This document shows, in pieces, positions 14,018 to 15,341 of a stretch of 15,341 nt of DNA. Every line of letters starts with the position of its first letter. Position 1 is the first letter of the stretch. The translations under genes were made by a program, and so were the position numbers. Origin of the DNA: CAZTXD01 sp964617995 (GTDB lineage: Bacteria; Actinomycetota; Acidimicrobiia; Spongiisociales; ZC4RG35); the NCBI GenBank assembly GCA_964617995.1, contig CAZTXD010000085.1:1-15341 (forward strand). The letters are read 5' to 3'. The notes beneath the pieces were generated by a model. The model ran no database searches, was not told the DNA's origin, and saw nothing but the letters and a program-made list of their open reading frames with translations.

Positions 14018-14066
14018 CCCGTTTTCGCGGCTCGATTTCGGGCGACAGCGCGGCTTCGGTGCGCGC
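14018..14066 (+). repeat. Degenerate palindromic element, left copy
   Basis: Begins CCCGTTTTCGCG and runs to GCGCGC. Compared without gaps with the reverse complement of 14172-14220 it matches at about 38 of 49 positions, including the first 12. Unlike the right copy it no longer folds into a good hairpin. Confidence 0.6.
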
Positions 14067-14102
14067 CCCAGGGCCGCAAGGGCCGGTGACCCATCGTGTT
14101 GT

Positions 14103-14112
14103 NNNNNNNNNN
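14103..14112. other. Assembly gap (10 N)
   Basis: Ten unknown bases, a conventional placeholder, so the true gap length is not known. It lies at the centre of the inverted repeat described for 14018-14220. Confidence 0.99.
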
Positions 14113-14172
14113 TCACCACCGGGGGGTGGTGCTGGGGGGGCCGCGCGCCACCCCGGGGGCCCCGCCGGTTTG

Positions 14173-14212
14173 CGCGCATCGAATGCGCGCTACAGCGCGC
14201 ATTCGATGCGCG
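14173..14212. repeat. Perfect 18-bp palindromic hairpin
   Basis: CGCGCATCGAATGCGCGC (14173-14190) and GCGCGCATTCGATGCGCG (14195-14212) are exact reverse complements around TACA. After one mismatch the pairing resumes with GTTT/AAAC. It lies 34 nt past the stop of the small membrane gene at 14247-14546, so it may terminate that transcript as well as being part of a repeat family. Confidence 0.8.
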
Positions 14213-14246
14213 AAAACGGGAAGGCGGCGGGATCCGGTGGAAAGGG

Positions 14247-14546
14247 CTAACGGCGGGACGAGGGCGAACGGTGGCGACGAGCGGCCCACCACACCACAGT
14301 GGCGACGACGAGGGGAATCAGCAGACGTGGTCGGACCACGACCAGGGCGGTGGCGCCCAGGAGGACGAGCGTGGCCGGTGCGGGTCTGCGGATCAGGGGA
14401 CCGACCAGCCACACGGCTCCCAGCATCACGCCGACCCGGATGAGAACCTCACCGGTGGTCCCGCCGCCCTGCAGCAACACGATCAGGCCACCGGCGGCGA
14501 CCAGGACGGCGGCGGCACCGACTCCGAGACGGAGAGCTGTGCTCAT
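14247..14546 (-). CDS. Small integral membrane protein of unknown function
   Basis: Product of 99 residues from ATG 14546; a longer frame continuing upstream would run antisense through gatC and is rejected. A TACCCT -10 box ends 6 nt before the ATG. Three or four hydrophobic segments are visible: LGVGAAAVLVAAGGLIVLLQ (about 7-26), VLIRVGVMLGAVWLVGPLI (34-52), and an unbroken stretch ATLVLLGATALVVV...LLIPLVVATVVWWAA (58-89) with a short Arg-containing turn (RPR). The C-terminus is strongly basic (RRHRSPSSRR) and probably cytoplasmic. No motif or family is recognised. It is divergent from gatC across 96 bp and followed by the palindromic repeat region. Confidence 0.72.
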   Translation of the reverse strand: MSTALRLGVGAAAVLVAAGGLIVLLQGGGTTGEVLIRVGVMLGAVWLVGPLIRRPAPATLVLLGATALVVVRPRLLIPLVVATVVWWAARRHRSPSSRR

Positions 14547-14552
14547 GGCAGG

Positions 14553-14558
14553 AGGGTA
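14553..14558 (-). promoter_or_regulatory. Predicted -10 element of the small membrane gene (leaderless)
   Basis: TACCCT on the minus strand ends 6 nt before the ATG at 14546. Confidence 0.4.
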
Positions 14559-14630
14559 GATGCCGCATCCCGTGGGTGGTGTTGGGGCGGACTCGGTCCG
14601 ATGTCGGGATGGGCACCGACCCACCTTCGT

Positions 14631-14636
14631 TACACT
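14631..14636 (+). promoter_or_regulatory. Predicted -10 element of gatC-gatA (leaderless)
   Basis: TACACT ends 6 nt before the GTG at 14643. The six bases GTCGAG are too close to act as a Shine-Dalgarno sequence. This is the start that best fits the GatC N-terminus. Confidence 0.5.
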
Positions 14637-14642
14637 GTCGAG

Positions 14643-14933
14643 GTGCCCATCGACATCGACATCGCCCATGTAGCGCGCCTCGCCCGGCTCGAGCTCGATC
14701 CGGGCGATCTCGAGGTGTATAGGCAGCAACTCGGAGACATCCTCGAGCATGCGGCGCGGGTCCAGGCTGTAGCCACCGGCGACGTGGAACCCACCGGCCA
14801 TCCGTCGGGCATCACCAACGCCTTCAGGGAGGACGAGGTGCGGCCGTCGCTGGACCGGGACGAGGTCCTGGCTCAGGCCCCGGACCACCGCCACGGTTTC
14901 TTCGTGGTACCACCGGCATTGGAACTGGAATGA
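14643..14933 (+). CDS. gatC: Asp/Glu-tRNA(Asn/Gln) amidotransferase subunit C (GatC)
   Basis: Small subunit of the GatCAB complex, which converts Glu-tRNA(Gln) and/or Asp-tRNA(Asn) to the correctly charged tRNAs. It wraps around GatA and stabilises its contact with GatB. The 96-residue product has the family features: an N-terminal helix with HVARLARLELDPGDLEVYRQQLGDIL (about 9-34), a central V.AVATGDVEPTGHP turn, and a C-terminal REDEVRPSLDRDEVLAQAPDHRHGFFVVPPALE. The GTG start is chosen because residues before it would not fit GatC and a -10 box lies just upstream. The stop overlaps the gatA start by 4 nt (ATGA), indicating coupled translation. Confidence 0.95.
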   Translation: MPIDIDIAHVARLARLELDPGDLEVYRQQLGDILEHAARVQAVATGDVEPTGHPSGITNAFREDEVRPSLDRDEVLAQAPDHRHGFFVVPPALELE

Positions 14934-15341
14934 GCCCAGCCGATCTCACCATCGCCGAGGCAGGCCGTCGTCTCGACTCGGGAGAGCTCGACGCGGTCAC
15001 GCTGACCGAGGCGGTCCTCGAACGCGCCAGCCTCACCGAGGCGAACCTCCATTGCTACCTCACCATCGACCGTGACGGGGCCCTGTCCGCAGCCGCTGCC
15101 GCCGACGAGCGTCGCCAGCGGGGACAGCGTCTGGGTCCCCTGGACGGAATCCCGGTGGCGCTGAAGGACAACATGTGTACCCGCGGCACCGAGACGACGG
15201 CGGCGTCGCAGATCCTCTCCGGCTACGTGCCACCGTACGACGCCGACGTGGTCGAGCGCCTCCACGCAGCGGGAGCGGTGATAGTCGGCAAGACGAACCT
15301 GGACGAGTTCGCCATGGGCTCCTCCACCGAGAATTCCGCCT
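14930..15341 (+). CDS. gatA: Asp/Glu-tRNA(Asn/Gln) amidotransferase subunit A (GatA), 5' part
   Basis: Glutaminase/amidase subunit of GatCAB, which releases ammonia from glutamine for transamidation. Only the first 137 codons are present; the window edge truncates the gene. Visible are the N-terminal helices (MSPADLTIAEAGRRLDSGEL), the GPLDGIPVALKDN motif with Lys79 of the Ser-cisSer-Lys triad, and DADVVERLHAAGAVIVGKTNLDEFAMGSSTENSA, which leads into the amidase signature. The cis-Ser and nucleophile Ser of the GGSSGGSA signature lie beyond the window. ATG 14930 overlaps the gatC stop. gatB may follow downstream but is not in view. Confidence 0.96.
   Translation, partial: MSPADLTIAEAGRRLDSGELDAVTLTEAVLERASLTEANLHCYLTIDRDGALSAAAAADERRQRGQRLGPLDGIPVALKDNMCTRGTETTAASQILSGYVPPYDADVVERLHAAGAVIVGKTNLDEFAMGSSTENSA

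Larger units (their letters stand above)
14018..14220. repeat. Large inverted repeat around the assembly gap
   Basis: The ends CCCGTTTTCGCG (14018-14029) and CGCGAAAACGGG (14209-14220) are exact 12-nt inverted repeats. Similarity continues inward for about 49 nt per side. Inside lie very GC-rich stretches, including CACCACC-GGGG-GGTGGTG (14114-14131) and a G7/C-rich segment, with the run of Ns between. No gene is supported in 13988-14246. Confidence 0.6.

Noticed and set aside
14173..14212. Palindrome considered as a CRISPR repeat or an integron attC site
   Set aside because: There is no regularly spaced series of repeats, no cas genes and no integrase; an isolated perfect hairpin fits a terminator or dispersed repeat better.
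14059..14443. Open frames crossing the run of Ns
   Set aside because: They depend on unknown bases and lie in palindromic non-coding sequence.
1..15341. tRNA or rRNA genes
   Set aside because: No cloverleaf-like or rRNA-like sequence was noticed while reading the intergenic gaps, which are all short.

Overview
The window is GC-rich, uniformly bacterial DNA, and it looks actinobacterial. The DapD is of the mycobacterial type, dapD and dapE are adjacent and divergent as in Mycobacterium, ligA and gatC-gatA lie in the same neighbourhood, and many genes have a TANNNT -10 hexamer 6-9 nt before the start codon, implying leaderless mRNAs. A deep-branching actinobacterium such as Acidimicrobiia is the best guess; this is inference. 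Ten Ns at 14103-14112 mark an assembly gap, so this is a draft contig or scaffold.

Layout. 1-280: 3' end of an unidentified, possibly GAF-like gene (+). 320-2353: ligA (+). 2360-2749: small membrane-anchored protein (-), divergent from a DapC-type aminotransferase at 2828-3976 (+). 4026-6287: large regulator (-) with an N-terminal LuxR-type HTH, a STAND ATPase and TPRs. 6390-7434: rhodanese and overlapping secreted protein (+), closed by a perfect 14-bp hairpin. 7658-8284: histidine-rich integral membrane protein (+). 8328-9314: dapD (-), divergent from dapE at 9358-10431 (+). 10504-13987: three genes on the minus strand, transcribed as GH57-like protein, ECF sigma factor, putative membrane-anchored anti-sigma factor. 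14018-14220: inverted palindromic repeats around the gap. 14247-14546: small membrane protein (-), divergent from gatC at 14643-14933 (+) and gatA from 14930, cut by the window end.

Functions. dapD, dapC and dapE encode three successive steps of the succinylase branch of diaminopimelate/lysine synthesis, although dapC lies 4.4 kb from the other two. gatC-gatA belong to the amidotransferase that completes Gln-tRNA and/or Asn-tRNA. ligA is the replicative ligase.

The accessory-looking part is 4026-8284. A 19-bp palindrome, ATCCGTG-N5-CACGGAT, occurs twice: between the regulator and the rhodanese gene, and upstream of the histidine-rich membrane protein. Both copies lie about 31-32 bp before a similar GAGTA motif. 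I propose a small regulon in which the regulator controls itself, the rhodanese/secreted-protein operon and the membrane protein. The signal it responds to is unknown. A second accessory unit is the sigma/anti-sigma pair, which lies just downstream of a GH57-like protein that appears to lack the usual catalytic motif.
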